NCBI RefSeq assembly: GCF_003605635.1
Contig: NZ_QMDW01000009.1
Location: 46,920-110,919, forward strand
Reading direction: 5' to 3'
Source of the DNA: Halonotius pteroides
GTDB taxonomy: Archaea > Halobacteriota > Halobacteria > Halobacteriales > Haloferacaceae
DNA: 64,000 nucleotides
In this document: piece by piece, positions 9,301 through 17,716 of the stretch
How the letters are laid out: every line of letters starts with the position of its first letter
Numbering within the stretch: position 1 is the stretch's first letter
Notes under the pieces: generated by a model
What the model was told of the DNA's origin: nothing
The model's database searches: none
The model's input: the letters and a program-made list of their open reading frames with translations, nothing else
Position numbers and translations under genes: made by a program

Positions 9301-10140
9301 ATGACAGTCAGCGATTGGGGCGATTGGTTGCCGACCGCCGTCGCCGACGCCGACCCCGAGACCGTCGCCGTCTGGTATCTCGGCTGCAATGGCTTTGTGA
9401 TCAAAGGCAGTGAGGGCACAACGATCTGGATCGATCCCTACGTCGGGCTGGGTGATCCGCCGCGGACGATCCGGATGATCCCGGTGCCGTTCGATCCCGA
9501 GGATGTGCCGGCGTCCGAAGCCGATGCCGTGTTGGCAACGCACGAGCACACCGACCACACCCACGGCCCGAGTCAGGGGCCGATTCTCGAACGGACAGGC
9601 GCGGAGTTTTATGGCCCCGATGACAGCCTCGCGGTCGCCTTTGACGACGAGAATTGGCTCGACAGCTACGACATCACCGAGTCACAGTTCACCGAGGTCA
9701 CAGAGGGTGACCGTATCGAGGTCGGCGAGTTCACGATCGATGTCGTTGAAACACAGGACGCCGATTCGACCCACCCGGTCGGCTACATGATCCAACATGA
9801 GTCGGGAACGATCTTCCATGCCGGCGACAGCAAGCCCGCCGACAATTTCGCCGATCTTGGCGAGGAGTACGATATCGATCTCGGGATGCTCGCCTTCGGG
9901 GCGATCGGCAATATCCCTGACAAGGAGACCCGCGAGCCGGGACGAACGAAGTGGTATGCGACCGAAAACGAGACGATCAAATCGGCGTCGGATCTCCAAC
10001 TCGATCGATTGCTGCCAACCCACTGGGATATGTGGAAAGGGATGACCGCCGATCCAACTGTGCTCCACCACCACGCTGCGTCCTATGGGTATCCCCAAGC
10101 GTTGGAGATCGTCGAGGTCGGTGACCGCGTCGAGTTGTAA
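9301..10140 (+). CDS. MBL-fold hydrolase, UlaG (L-ascorbate-6-phosphate lactonase)-like
   Basis: The 279-residue protein belongs to the UlaG-like branch of the metallo-beta-lactamase fold. The metal-binding HEHTDH motif is at residues 81-86, an acidic metal ligand is in HAGDSKPAD, and a C-terminal LPTHWDMWKG histidine is present. UlaG opens the lactone of L-ascorbate 6-phosphate in bacteria, but no ascorbate pathway genes are nearby, so the substrate is left open. It lies 64 bases after the dehydrogenase gene, and both could act in sugar-acid metabolism (inference). Confidence 0.85.
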   Translation: MTVSDWGDWLPTAVADADPETVAVWYLGCNGFVIKGSEGTTIWIDPYVGLGDPPRTIRMIPVPFDPEDVPASEADAVLATHEHTDHTHGPSQGPILERTGAEFYGPDDSLAVAFDDENWLDSYDITESQFTEVTEGDRIEVGEFTIDVVETQDADSTHPVGYMIQHESGTIFHAGDSKPADNFADLGEEYDIDLGMLAFGAIGNIPDKETREPGRTKWYATENETIKSASDLQLDRLLPTHWDMWKGMTADPTVLHHHAASYGYPQALEIVEVGDRVEL

Positions 10141-10363
10141 CGAGAGTAGATCGCCCAACTGCCGGCTTACTGTTACCCCACTCGTTTGTGTGTTGTAGAA
10201 GGCTGTTCGTACAGATTAAAGGAAAACACCGGCGTGTATATACACATATAATGGCATTTCGATTCGCACACCAACAGTTAACTCTGTAGCAAACATATGT
10301 ATATTCGAAGTAGCAGCGCAGACAGCACAACGAGCGCTGTGTAACAGTACGGAGAACAACACA

Positions 10364-10573
10364 ATGATGACTGACTACGACTTCCCGGTGTGGTTCTGGG
10401 ATCCGGAGACGACTGACAAAGACCGCAACGACTGGATGACCCGAGAGCGGTGTCGCCGCCAGGCGATGCGACAGCAGACTGCCTACCGCCGTCGCATGGA
10501 GCAATCGGCCGAACGACGGGCACGCCGCGACGCAGCCAACCCCGCGACGGTGGCTGTCGAAGAATACCGATAG
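10364..10573 (+). CDS. Small basic hypothetical protein (69 aa)
   Basis: I do not recognise this protein. It begins MMTDYDFPVWFWDPE and continues as a strongly charged, Arg-rich helix without cysteines. This is unusual in an acidic haloarchaeal proteome and suggests nucleic-acid or membrane-surface contact (inference). A strong TATA-like stretch at about 10236-10250 lies upstream, and the second ATG at 10367 is an equally possible start. Confidence 0.5.
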   Translation: MMTDYDFPVWFWDPETTDKDRNDWMTRERCRRQAMRQQTAYRRRMEQSAERRARRDAANPATVAVEEYR

Positions 10574-10701
10574 ACCCTCTTACCGCCCCGGTCGACGACA
10601 TTTGCGTGGCAGTCGCTGACGGTGGGCGTTGCCGGGCATCGGCGGTGTGTGACCGTCCACCAGCCCGCATATTTTAAGTCACTGGTTGAGTAGTCCTTTT
10701 T

Positions 10702-13203
10702 ATGAGCCAGGGGCCAGACACGGATGACCTCGTGACGGTGTCCAACGACGGCGTTGTCGTTGAGAAGACCGTCACGGCCGAGGAGTTCCCCGTCCCAGCC
10801 GTCGCGTTTACACTCACGTCGAACACGGATGTGCCGATCCATGTTCGACTCACCGACCAGATCCCGAGTTCCTTCCCGATGGAGCGGGTCGGCTTCCATC
10901 CTGACTACCACAGCGACGCGTGGACGGCCTACAAGAACCATCGGGTCGAGTTCGAACAACCCCTCGACCCAAACGAGACGATCGAAACCGTCTACGGCAT
11001 CCGGACTGACAACCCCGAAGAACTGCAGCAGTTCCTGACCGAACCCACGATCAAAGAGGTCGCCACCGCTGGGGACGACCCCAACGATATTGAGGGGGTG
11101 CTTGGCCCAGACAACAGTCAACTCATCCGTGACGTGCTGGCCGGTGAACGCTCCTCACTCCCCGGTGCAGACGCCAGCGATTCCCCGCTCGATGGCCCCA
11201 CCGATCCCAGCGAGTCGGATGTCGACCCTGAAACACCACCCGCAGACGCGACCGAGAGCAGCCACACCGATGATGACGGCAGCGACAGCGAGGAGGCGGT
11301 GGACGACATACCATCGCCCGACGTTGCCGATGACCCCGTTGACGCGGGGCCGCCGACCGACGACGGTGTCGGTACCGACGAGTCCGCAAGCGACCCACCA
11401 GCAGCCAACGACGATGGATCCGACACCGGTGACATCGAGCCCATCGATAGCGACTCAGCAGCCGCTGACGACGCCACCGAACCGGAAGCTGCCGGTAACG
11501 ACGCCGCCGATGACGATCCCGATATCGACCCGATTGATGGTGTTGATATCGACGCCGATCCAACCGAGACCGACGACGAGTGGGGGCCAGCAACCGGGCC
11601 CGATGCTGACAGCGATTCGACCGAAGACGACGAGTGGGGAACCGAAACCGGCCCTGACGCGACCGACGGTGATGCGTCACCCGCCGAGAGTGAGTCAGTA
11701 GCCGACGAGACGGCCGCTGTGGAGGCTGACTCGGAGGCGGTCGATGACGCGGAATCCGCTGTCGCCGACGAAATGTCGGCTGACGACGCGGCGCCAGCCG
11801 ACCCAACAGCGCCTGACGACGGATCGCCATTTGATGATGCCGATAACGAACAGCCGGTTGCCGCCGCCGAGGATGCCGATGACACCGATGCTCCCATTCG
11901 GGACACCACGTCGGTGACTGACGCGGACGCCGACGACAAGGATTCGATCGACGATAAAACGGATCGTCACGCCGACGACGTTGAGACGGCCGCCGATCTC
12001 GACGTCGCTTCCGAACCGGATACCGAACCCACCGATGACGGTGCTGAATCGATTGCGGCAGCTGTCGACGACGCCGACGGTGTCGACACGGAGAAAACTG
12101 CCGATGACGGTGCCGAGCCCGCAGTGACCGCCGACAACGACGATGCCGTTGAGGAGGACGCTATGACACCTGATTCTGATTCTCATCCCGACGACGAGCC
12201 TGTTGCAGCGACAACTGACACCGAGCCAACAACCGCGGCGACCACCGACACCCCTGAGGGGATCGCCGCAGCCCTTGCTGCGGAACTCCGTGAAGGAACG
12301 ATCTCCGAGGCGGATCGTTCAACGATCAAATCCGAACTCGGATTAGGGCTCCCCCGGAGCGCGGAGGTGCGGATCGAACGCCTCCAATCACAGGTTGAGG
12401 ATCTGGCCGCCTACACCGACGCCCTTGAGGCGTTCATCGATGACCGCGGGACGAGCGACGACATCCTTGATGACCTCCGCGACGATGTCGACGGGCTCTC
12501 AGCGACTGTCGGGACGATAGAAGAGGAGCTGGCGGCCGACACCGCCGATCGTGAGGCGCTTGAAGCCTCGGTTGACTCGCTTGAGACCGAGGTTGAGACG
12601 ACAACTGATGAGCTTACAACCCTCTCGGAGACGGTCGACAGCCACGAGCGAAGCCTCGACGATATCGAGTCCGACATCACCGTCCTCGATGAGCGACTGG
12701 ACGAGACCGACGACACCGCAACCGAGGCGGCGGAGACAGCCGACACGGCTCACGCGACGGCCACCGACGCCGAGGCCGCCGTCGATGCGGTCGAAGACGA
12801 GCTTGACGATGCTGTCTCGGAGATCGATGCCGTCGTCGACGAGGTTGACTCCCTTACCACTACGATTGACACCGTCGACGACAGCGTCACCGACATCGAG
12901 GGAACAGTCGAGACGCTTGAGGACTCGGTTGCCGCCCTTGATGATGCCGTTGTCGACAGTCAAGCTGAGATCGACGAGCTCGGTGCCCAACTCGACTCGG
13001 TCGAGGCTGAGCTTGGCGCGGACATCGACTCGCTCCGAGAGACGCTCGGCGAGGTCGAACGGCTGGTGGATGCCGCCGCCGACGAAGACGACATCGCCGC
13101 CATCGAAGCCCGGATCGACGATGTCGAAGATGGGGTCGAAACCCTCGAACAGTTCCGTGAAGGCCTCAGTTCTGCCTTCGGCGGCGTTGGCGACGACAGC
13201 TAA
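10702..13203 (+). CDS. Large acidic coiled-coil protein (833 aa)
   Basis: I do not recognise a named family. Residues 1-130 form a compact, probably beta-rich domain (VVEKTVTAEEFPVPAVAF and following). Residues about 150-515 are a low-complexity stretch dominated by Asp, Ala, Glu, Thr and Pro. Residues about 530-825 are a long heptad-like coiled coil with short repeats of the type VDSLETEVETTTDEL. The C-terminus after it is short. No signal peptide or membrane helix is seen. The architecture (globular head, disordered acidic linker, coiled coil) suggests a structural or tethering role. A TATA-like ATATTTTAAG near 10669-10678 precedes the ATG by about 28 bases, so the message is likely leaderless. 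Confidence 0.85.
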   Translation: MSQGPDTDDLVTVSNDGVVVEKTVTAEEFPVPAVAFTLTSNTDVPIHVRLTDQIPSSFPMERVGFHPDYHSDAWTAYKNHRVEFEQPLDPNETIETVYGIRTDNPEELQQFLTEPTIKEVATAGDDPNDIEGVLGPDNSQLIRDVLAGERSSLPGADASDSPLDGPTDPSESDVDPETPPADATESSHTDDDGSDSEEAVDDIPSPDVADDPVDAGPPTDDGVGTDESASDPPAANDDGSDTGDIEPIDSDSAAADDATEPEAAGNDAADDDPDIDPIDGVDIDADPTETDDEWGPATGPDADSDSTEDDEWGTETGPDATDGDASPAESESVADETAAVEADSEAVDDAESAVADEMSADDAAPADPTAPDDGSPFDDADNEQPVAAAEDADDTDAPIRDTTSVTDADADDKDSIDDKTDRHADDVETAADLDVASEPDTEPTDDGAESIAAAVDDADGVDTEKTADDGAEPAVTADNDDAVEEDAMTPDSDSHPDDEPVAATTDTEPTTAATTDTPEGIAAALAAELREGTISEADRSTIKSELGLGLPRSAEVRIERLQSQVEDLAAYTDALEAFIDDRGTSDDILDDLRDDVDGLSATVGTIEEELAADTADREALEASVDSLETEVETTTDELTTLSETVDSHERSLDDIESDITVLDERLDETDDTATEAAETADTAHATATDAEAAVDAVEDELDDAVSEIDAVVDEVDSLTTTIDTVDDSVTDIEGTVETLEDSVAALDDAVVDSQAEIDELGAQLDSVEAELGADIDSLRETLGEVERLVDAAADEDDIAAIEARIDDVEDGVETLEQFREGLSSAFGGVGDDS

Positions 13204-13278
13204 GCCTCGGTCGCGTTGAATCGTTTGTTGGCCGCGAAAACGGAATCCGTTTAGTCGGGGACGACAAGTGTTGAGCTA

Positions 13279-14178
13279 ATGACCGCGACGATCCCGGTTG
13301 CCGTCCCCAGAAAAGGCCGGCCGCTGGAGGCGGTGCTCGAACGCATCGCTGCCGTAGCCGATGTCGACGCCCTCGCAGACAGCATCATCTCCACGCTGCG
13401 CTACGAGAAGGCCCTCACCAAAGGCACGAAAACGGCCGACGCGGGCCCCTACGAACGGTTGGCCGACTACAGCGAGACAGATTCCCCCCACACCCCGGAG
13501 TATACGCTGCTGCGTGACGACCGAGAGGGGTTCCCCCGGCGAGTGGTTTTCGATAGCCTCACCGTCGCACTCGATGGGATCGACCTTCGGCTGATCGGCC
13601 GCGAGGAGCCGTTTCGGGCGCTGCGAACCCATGAGTTCGCTCTCGGCTTCGACAGCGCGGATCTGGTGCTCGAAGAGGTCGTCGAACTCCGGAAAGCGGG
13701 TGTTGGCTCACTTGCTGAGATCAACGCACGCATCGATCCACATGACACCGATGTCGCCGTCGTCACCGGCCTCGGCGATACTGTCTATCATACGCTGTTG
13801 GCAACACCCGGAGTCATCGGCGGGACGGCAACACTTGACCGTGAGTTTGTTGCCGACTACGAGGGGCCGCTGTGCATCTCGCCGCGGTACGAACGCCTCG
13901 TTGAGGCTGTTCTTGGAACGCGAGCGACCGATGGTGTCGAGTTCGTCTATCCGAGCGACGCCGCCGAGGAGGAAGCCGCGATCACAGAGGCCGGCCTTGG
14001 GGTCTACCTAACGGTCACCGGGTCGACAGCCAGAGAGCACGGCCTCGTGCTCGGCGAGCACCTGTTCCCGAGTGAAACGGTGCTGATGGAAAACACGGTT
14101 GAGGCCGACAGCGAGGCCGATGCGATCAAAACACTGCTCACCGAGCCCGCTACCGAGACCGCCTTACAGGTCGGGTAA
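13279..14178 (+). CDS. HisG-like (ATP phosphoribosyltransferase-like) protein
   Basis: The 299-residue protein starts ATIPVAVPRKGRPLEAVLER, resembling the N-terminus of HisG (VAVPNKGRL). Near the C-terminus it has LTVTGSTAREHGLVLGEHLF, which resembles the phosphoribosyl-binding turn of HisG (xxTGxTLRxNGL). The family catalyses the first step of histidine synthesis from ATP and PRPP, but the middle of this protein diverges (LRTHEFALGFDSADLV), so a related but different role is possible. It follows the coiled-coil gene by 75 bases. Its stop codon ends at 14178 and the convergent Mrp stop starts at 14179. Confidence 0.55.
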   Translation: MTATIPVAVPRKGRPLEAVLERIAAVADVDALADSIISTLRYEKALTKGTKTADAGPYERLADYSETDSPHTPEYTLLRDDREGFPRRVVFDSLTVALDGIDLRLIGREEPFRALRTHEFALGFDSADLVLEEVVELRKAGVGSLAEINARIDPHDTDVAVVTGLGDTVYHTLLATPGVIGGTATLDREFVADYEGPLCISPRYERLVEAVLGTRATDGVEFVYPSDAAEEEAAITEAGLGVYLTVTGSTAREHGLVLGEHLFPSETVLMENTVEADSEADAIKTLLTEPATETALQVG

Positions 14179-15237
14179 CTACTGTTCCGGCGTCGTTTTC
14201 GCGTGCGTGTTGGCCTGTTGTCGCCGAACGATACCGATATTGTTGGCGACACGTTTGGTCATCGCTTGGAACGCGGTTGCTGTCTCGCCATCCGATCGGA
14301 CGATCGGCTCGCCGCCGTCGCCGCCGGCTCGGATCGCCGGATCGAGTGGGATCGCCCCAAGGAAGGGGAGATTTTCCTCGTCGGCAAACTCCTTGCCGCC
14401 GCCGCTGCCGAAGATATCGTGACTGCCGCCACAGTCAGGACACCGGAACGACGACATGTTTTCGACGATCCCCAACACCGGCGTTTCGTGCTCGCCGAAC
14501 ATGCGTAACCCCTTGACGGCGTCGTCAATCGCCACCTCCTGTGGTGTCGTGACGATCACAGCCCCCGTTAGTGGCAGCGTTTGAAGAACTGTGAGCTGTG
14601 TATCACCCGTTCCCGGCGGCAGGTCGACGACGAGATAATCAAGCTGGCCCCATTCGACATCCTCGACCAGTTGGGTCAGCATCTTGTGTACCATCGGCCC
14701 ACGCCAGATCACCGGATCATCGGGGCCGACAAGGAAATCCATGCTCATCAGCTTGAGGCCGTACTGCTCGGGGGGGATCAGCGTCTTGTCGTCGGTTGCC
14801 TCCGGGGCGTCCTCGCTGTCAACCATGCGGGGGACATTCGGCCCGTAGATATCGGTATCGAACAGCCCGACTCTCGCGCCGCGCTTGGCGAGGCCAGCAG
14901 CGAGGTTCACCGAGACCGTTGATTTCCCGACACCGCCCTTCCCGGAGGCGACAGCGATGATATTTTGAATATTGGGGAGTACCTCCTCGTCGGTGTGGAG
15001 CCCCGGCGGCATCGCCGCGGTCAACTCGATCTCGCGGTCGATGTCGGCAACGGCGGCCCGCACCCTGTCGGCGATCTGTGATTCATTGGGGGCATACGGG
15101 GCACCGAGCGCAAGCGAGAGCCGGATCGTCTCGGCGTCAACGTCGATCGCGTTGACCAAGCCAAGCGAGATGATATCGTCGTCGAGATCCGGATCCTCGA
15201 CGCTCGACAGCCGCGACCGCACCTCATCGGGGTTCAT
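14179..15237 (-). CDS. Mrp/NBP35-family iron-sulfur cluster carrier ATPase
   Basis: The 352-residue protein has an N-terminal MIP18 (DUF59) domain (residues 1-75), then a deviant P-loop GKGGVGKST at 99-107, the FDTDIYGPN and DLPPGTGD motifs, and a cluster-binding pair C266-x2-C269 (FRCPDCGG). Proteins of this family (Mrp, ApbC, Ind1) form dimers, bind a bridging 4Fe-4S cluster through these cysteines and deliver it to apoproteins. It reads toward the HisG-like gene with no spacer between the stop codons. Upstream, 51 bases separate it from the isopentenyl phosphate kinase gene on the same strand, so co-transcription is possible. Confidence 0.93.
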   Translation of the reverse strand: MNPDEVRSRLSSVEDPDLDDDIISLGLVNAIDVDAETIRLSLALGAPYAPNESQIADRVRAAVADIDREIELTAAMPPGLHTDEEVLPNIQNIIAVASGKGGVGKSTVSVNLAAGLAKRGARVGLFDTDIYGPNVPRMVDSEDAPEATDDKTLIPPEQYGLKLMSMDFLVGPDDPVIWRGPMVHKMLTQLVEDVEWGQLDYLVVDLPPGTGDTQLTVLQTLPLTGAVIVTTPQEVAIDDAVKGLRMFGEHETPVLGIVENMSSFRCPDCGGSHDIFGSGGGKEFADEENLPFLGAIPLDPAIRAGGDGGEPIVRSDGETATAFQAMTKRVANNIGIVRRQQANTHAKTTPEQ

Positions 15238-15288
15238 ACTGATAGGTCGGCGAGTCCGTTGAATAAGGGTTTGGTACCGGGTGTGGCC

Positions 15289-16083
15289 TCAGTCCGCGCT
15301 CCCGCCGTCGATCAGCGTCCCCGGCGCGTCGCCGGCCAGAAACGCGCCAACAGCGTCAGGGCCGAAGATACGCGCTGGCCGTGCCAACGCGAGTAACTCC
15401 TCAACCTTGCCGGCCATCCCACCGCTCACATCGGTTGAGTCGCTGTCGCCTAACGCGGCAGCAACCGACTCGAAGTCGGTGATCGAGTCGATCACGTCGC
15501 CCTCGCTGTCAAGGACGCCCGGAACCGTCGAACAGAGCCCAACCCGTGCGGCATCAAGCCGCTCGGCCAGACCTGTCACGAGTTCGTCGCCGCTGAGCAC
15601 TGTGACCCCCTCCCCAGCGTGGGCGATCACATCGCCGTGCAGCACGGGCACAAAGCCCTCAGCGCGGAGGCCCCCAACAGCAGCCGTCGGCAACGACACC
15701 GCCGCGTCGTCGTCACGAGCGACTGCTGACAGGGGATGGACGGGAACAGCCGCCACGCCGGCGGCGTGTAAGCGGTCGACGACGACACCGTTCAGCCGTT
15801 TCATCGCGCTGTGGATCGCTGTTACTGCCGCCGGATCATGTGTTCCTTCGGTCGTCGAGACACCGTGTTCGGACGCATGGACGTGCCCGAAGCTGCCGCC
15901 GCCGTGAACGATGAGTAGGTTTGCTTCGTTGCTCTCGTGATTGATCGCCGCGGACTCGGCGATCGCTTCGACCGCCGCCGCGAGCGCGTCGTTGTCGACT
16001 GTTTCGGGCGTCTCCTTGTCGGTGATGACGCTCCCACCGAGTTTGAGAATCGTTAGGTTATCGCTCCCGCTTGTGTCGCTCAT
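15289..16083 (-). CDS. ipk: Isopentenyl phosphate kinase
   Basis: The 264-residue amino-acid-kinase-family protein has the N-terminal LKLGGSVITDKE phosphate-binding loop and the HGGGSFGH motif. The catalytic histidine of isopentenyl phosphate kinases falls in that motif. The enzyme phosphorylates isopentenyl phosphate to the diphosphate in the archaeal (modified) mevalonate pathway, feeding archaeal ether-lipid and carotenoid synthesis. Its ATG overlaps the stop codon of mevalonate kinase (TAATG), so the two are translationally coupled, and this operon pairing supports the assignment. Confidence 0.93.
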   Translation of the reverse strand: MSDTSGSDNLTILKLGGSVITDKETPETVDNDALAAAVEAIAESAAINHESNEANLLIVHGGGSFGHVHASEHGVSTTEGTHDPAAVTAIHSAMKRLNGVVVDRLHAAGVAAVPVHPLSAVARDDDAAVSLPTAAVGGLRAEGFVPVLHGDVIAHAGEGVTVLSGDELVTGLAERLDAARVGLCSTVPGVLDSEGDVIDSITDFESVAAALGDSDSTDVSGGMAGKVEELLALARPARIFGPDAVGAFLAGDAPGTLIDGGSAD

Positions 16084-17099
16084 TATTCGTCCTCCACGCG
16101 AACGCCGTCGGTGGCGAGCTCGGCGCGAAACGCCTGCTCACAGCCCGGCGTATACTGCAGACTCGTCTGGGTTTCAGTGGTTGCATCGAGGGCGACGATA
16201 CAGCCACCACCGCCCGCGCCGGTCAGCTTTGCCCCATCCGCGCCGGCCTCACGGGCGGCCCAGACCATCGTATCCAGCGACCGCGAGGAGACACCGAGTG
16301 CCGACAGCAGCCCGTGGTTGATATCCATTAGCTCGCCGAGTTCACCGATCAGCTCCGCGCTGGGGTCGCTGTCGGGGTCGGCCGCCGACAGCAACGACTC
16401 GCCTTCCCTGACAATGTCGCCGATGGCGTCGACCGTATCGGCCGCAAACCCATAGCGGTCGCGCAGCGAGCGCACGCCGGCGACGAGTTGGCCGGTGTCA
16501 CCCGCGCCGCCATCGAAGCCGACGACGAAGGGGAGTTCCGGCGTCTCAAGCCGGCTGCAGTCGTCGCCCTCGACGCGGACAGCTCCCCCCATCGCCGAAC
16601 AGAACGTGTCGGCTCGGGAGGCTTGGCCGTCCTGGACATCGTACTCTGCTTGGTAGGCGCGGTTCGCAAGCTCACGGCGGTCAAGTGGCTCGCCCAGCGC
16701 GCGGGTTGCGGCGTCGATGCCGGCGACGACGACGGCGGCCGAGGAGCCAAGCCCCGCCCCAAGTGGGATCTCGCTGTCGACGGCAATATCGAAGCCGGCG
16801 GCCGGCGCGTCGGCGGCCTCCCGAGCCTGTTCGACGGCGGCATCAACGTAGCCGGTTGCGGCTTCGATCAGCGGCTTCGGCACGTCTACATCGGGGCCGC
16901 TGGCCGGCGAGTCGGCGTACTCAACGGCAAACCCATTCAGCGTGAGATCCTGGGCCTCGACGCGGACGTGACCGTCGTCGCGCGGTTCGACCGTGACAGT
17001 CGCGCGTTTCTCGATGGCACAGGGGACGGCTGGCTCGCCGTAGACAACGGCGTGTTCGCCAAAGAGATACACCTTCCCTGGCGCGCTGACGACGGTCAT
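16083..17099 (-). CDS. mvk: Mevalonate kinase
   Basis: The 338-residue GHMP kinase has the three family motifs: GKVYLFGEHAVVYGEP at the N-terminus, the phosphate-binding GAGLGSSAAVVV at about residues 113-124, and KLTGAGGGGCIVAL near residue 290. It phosphorylates mevalonate to 5-phosphomevalonate. It lies directly upstream of ipk with a one-base overlap. A good TATA-like element on the minus strand (see 17176-17188) indicates its own promoter. Confidence 0.95.
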   Translation of the reverse strand: MTVVSAPGKVYLFGEHAVVYGEPAVPCAIEKRATVTVEPRDDGHVRVEAQDLTLNGFAVEYADSPASGPDVDVPKPLIEAATGYVDAAVEQAREAADAPAAGFDIAVDSEIPLGAGLGSSAAVVVAGIDAATRALGEPLDRRELANRAYQAEYDVQDGQASRADTFCSAMGGAVRVEGDDCSRLETPELPFVVGFDGGAGDTGQLVAGVRSLRDRYGFAADTVDAIGDIVREGESLLSAADPDSDPSAELIGELGELMDINHGLLSALGVSSRSLDTMVWAAREAGADGAKLTGAGGGGCIVALDATTETQTSLQYTPGCEQAFRAELATDGVRVEDE

Positions 17100-17175
17100 C
17101 GGATAGCCCCGTCGTCGCCCGCTCGCTCGTGTGTTGGGATCGAATTGTCCATCTATCTGTCCGTACGATAGCGTA

Positions 17176-17188
17176 GGTTTTTATATGG
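17176..17188 (-). promoter_or_regulatory. TATA-like element for the mvk-ipk transcript
   Basis: On the minus strand the sequence reads CCATATAAAAACC, a strong archaeal TATA box. It is about 80 bases before the mvk start codon, which would give a transcript with a leader of roughly 50 bases. This separates mvk-ipk transcription from the ribosomal cluster upstream. Confidence 0.55.
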
Positions 17189-17214
17189 TTGCATGGTAAC
17201 AGCAGGGTGTGAAC

Positions 17215-17235
17215 GTCAACCACACCGTGGTTGAC
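17215..17235. repeat. Perfect hairpin, 8-bp stem, 5-base loop
   Basis: GTCAACCA (17215-17222) pairs exactly with TGGTTGAC (17228-17235) around the loop CACCG. Confidence 0.7.
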
Positions 17236-17296
17236 ACTCACGTGTTTGGGGTGTGGCCCTCGCCCTCCTCAAGCGGGAACGGGGAATGCACGCTAC

Positions 17297-17316
17297 GTCC
17301 GCACAGGTGTGCGGAC
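17297..17316. repeat. Perfect hairpin, 8-bp stem, 4-base loop
   Basis: GTCCGCAC (17297-17304) pairs exactly with GTGCGGAC (17309-17316) around the loop AGGT. The stem is GC-rich and should be very stable. Confidence 0.7.
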
Positions 17317-17716
17317 ACTAGTTCTCACTATTCGGGACGAGTAACGTAGCCCCCGGCCCGCGTCTCAACTGGATCCTCGCGGCATTCATTACGGTTTTGA
17401 CCGTCTCAGTCGCTATCATCAGGCTAACAACCGCGCCATCCTGTACAACAAGGGCTCACGTTTGCCCGTCGGCTTGACCCTGATCGAAGCGTCGCTTACG
17501 CTTATCTCGGCGGCGACGGTCATGTTGGTGCGGTGGTATCCTCGAAGCACTCTTCGCTACCCTGTAGCGCGTCGTAGCGGTTGGGAATCGATGGCGAGGC
17601 GACGACACCACCGAGATCCGTTCGGTTGTCGCCAACCAGTGGGATCCGGGTATAGCGTATAACGAATCCGGTCAAGGTTGTCATCGACTGACCGCCCTGC
17701 CGATAGGGCGACGATG

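Larger units (their letters stand above)
17191..17716. other. Gene-free region with two perfect hairpins
   Basis: No convincing gene is seen in these 526 bases. Two perfect inverted repeats lie 61 bases apart (listed separately). A plus-strand open stretch running into TAG 17317-17319 and a minus-strand frame ending at 17520 have no recognisable domains. The hairpins could belong to a structured RNA, a terminator cluster, or the eroded end of an IS200/IS605-type element. I cannot decide between these. Confidence 0.45.

Noticed and set aside
17520..17684. Minus-strand frame beginning MTTLTGFVIRYTRIPL
   Set aside because: It has no recognisable domain and no promoter of its own. It could equally be chance or a remnant, so it is not called as a gene.
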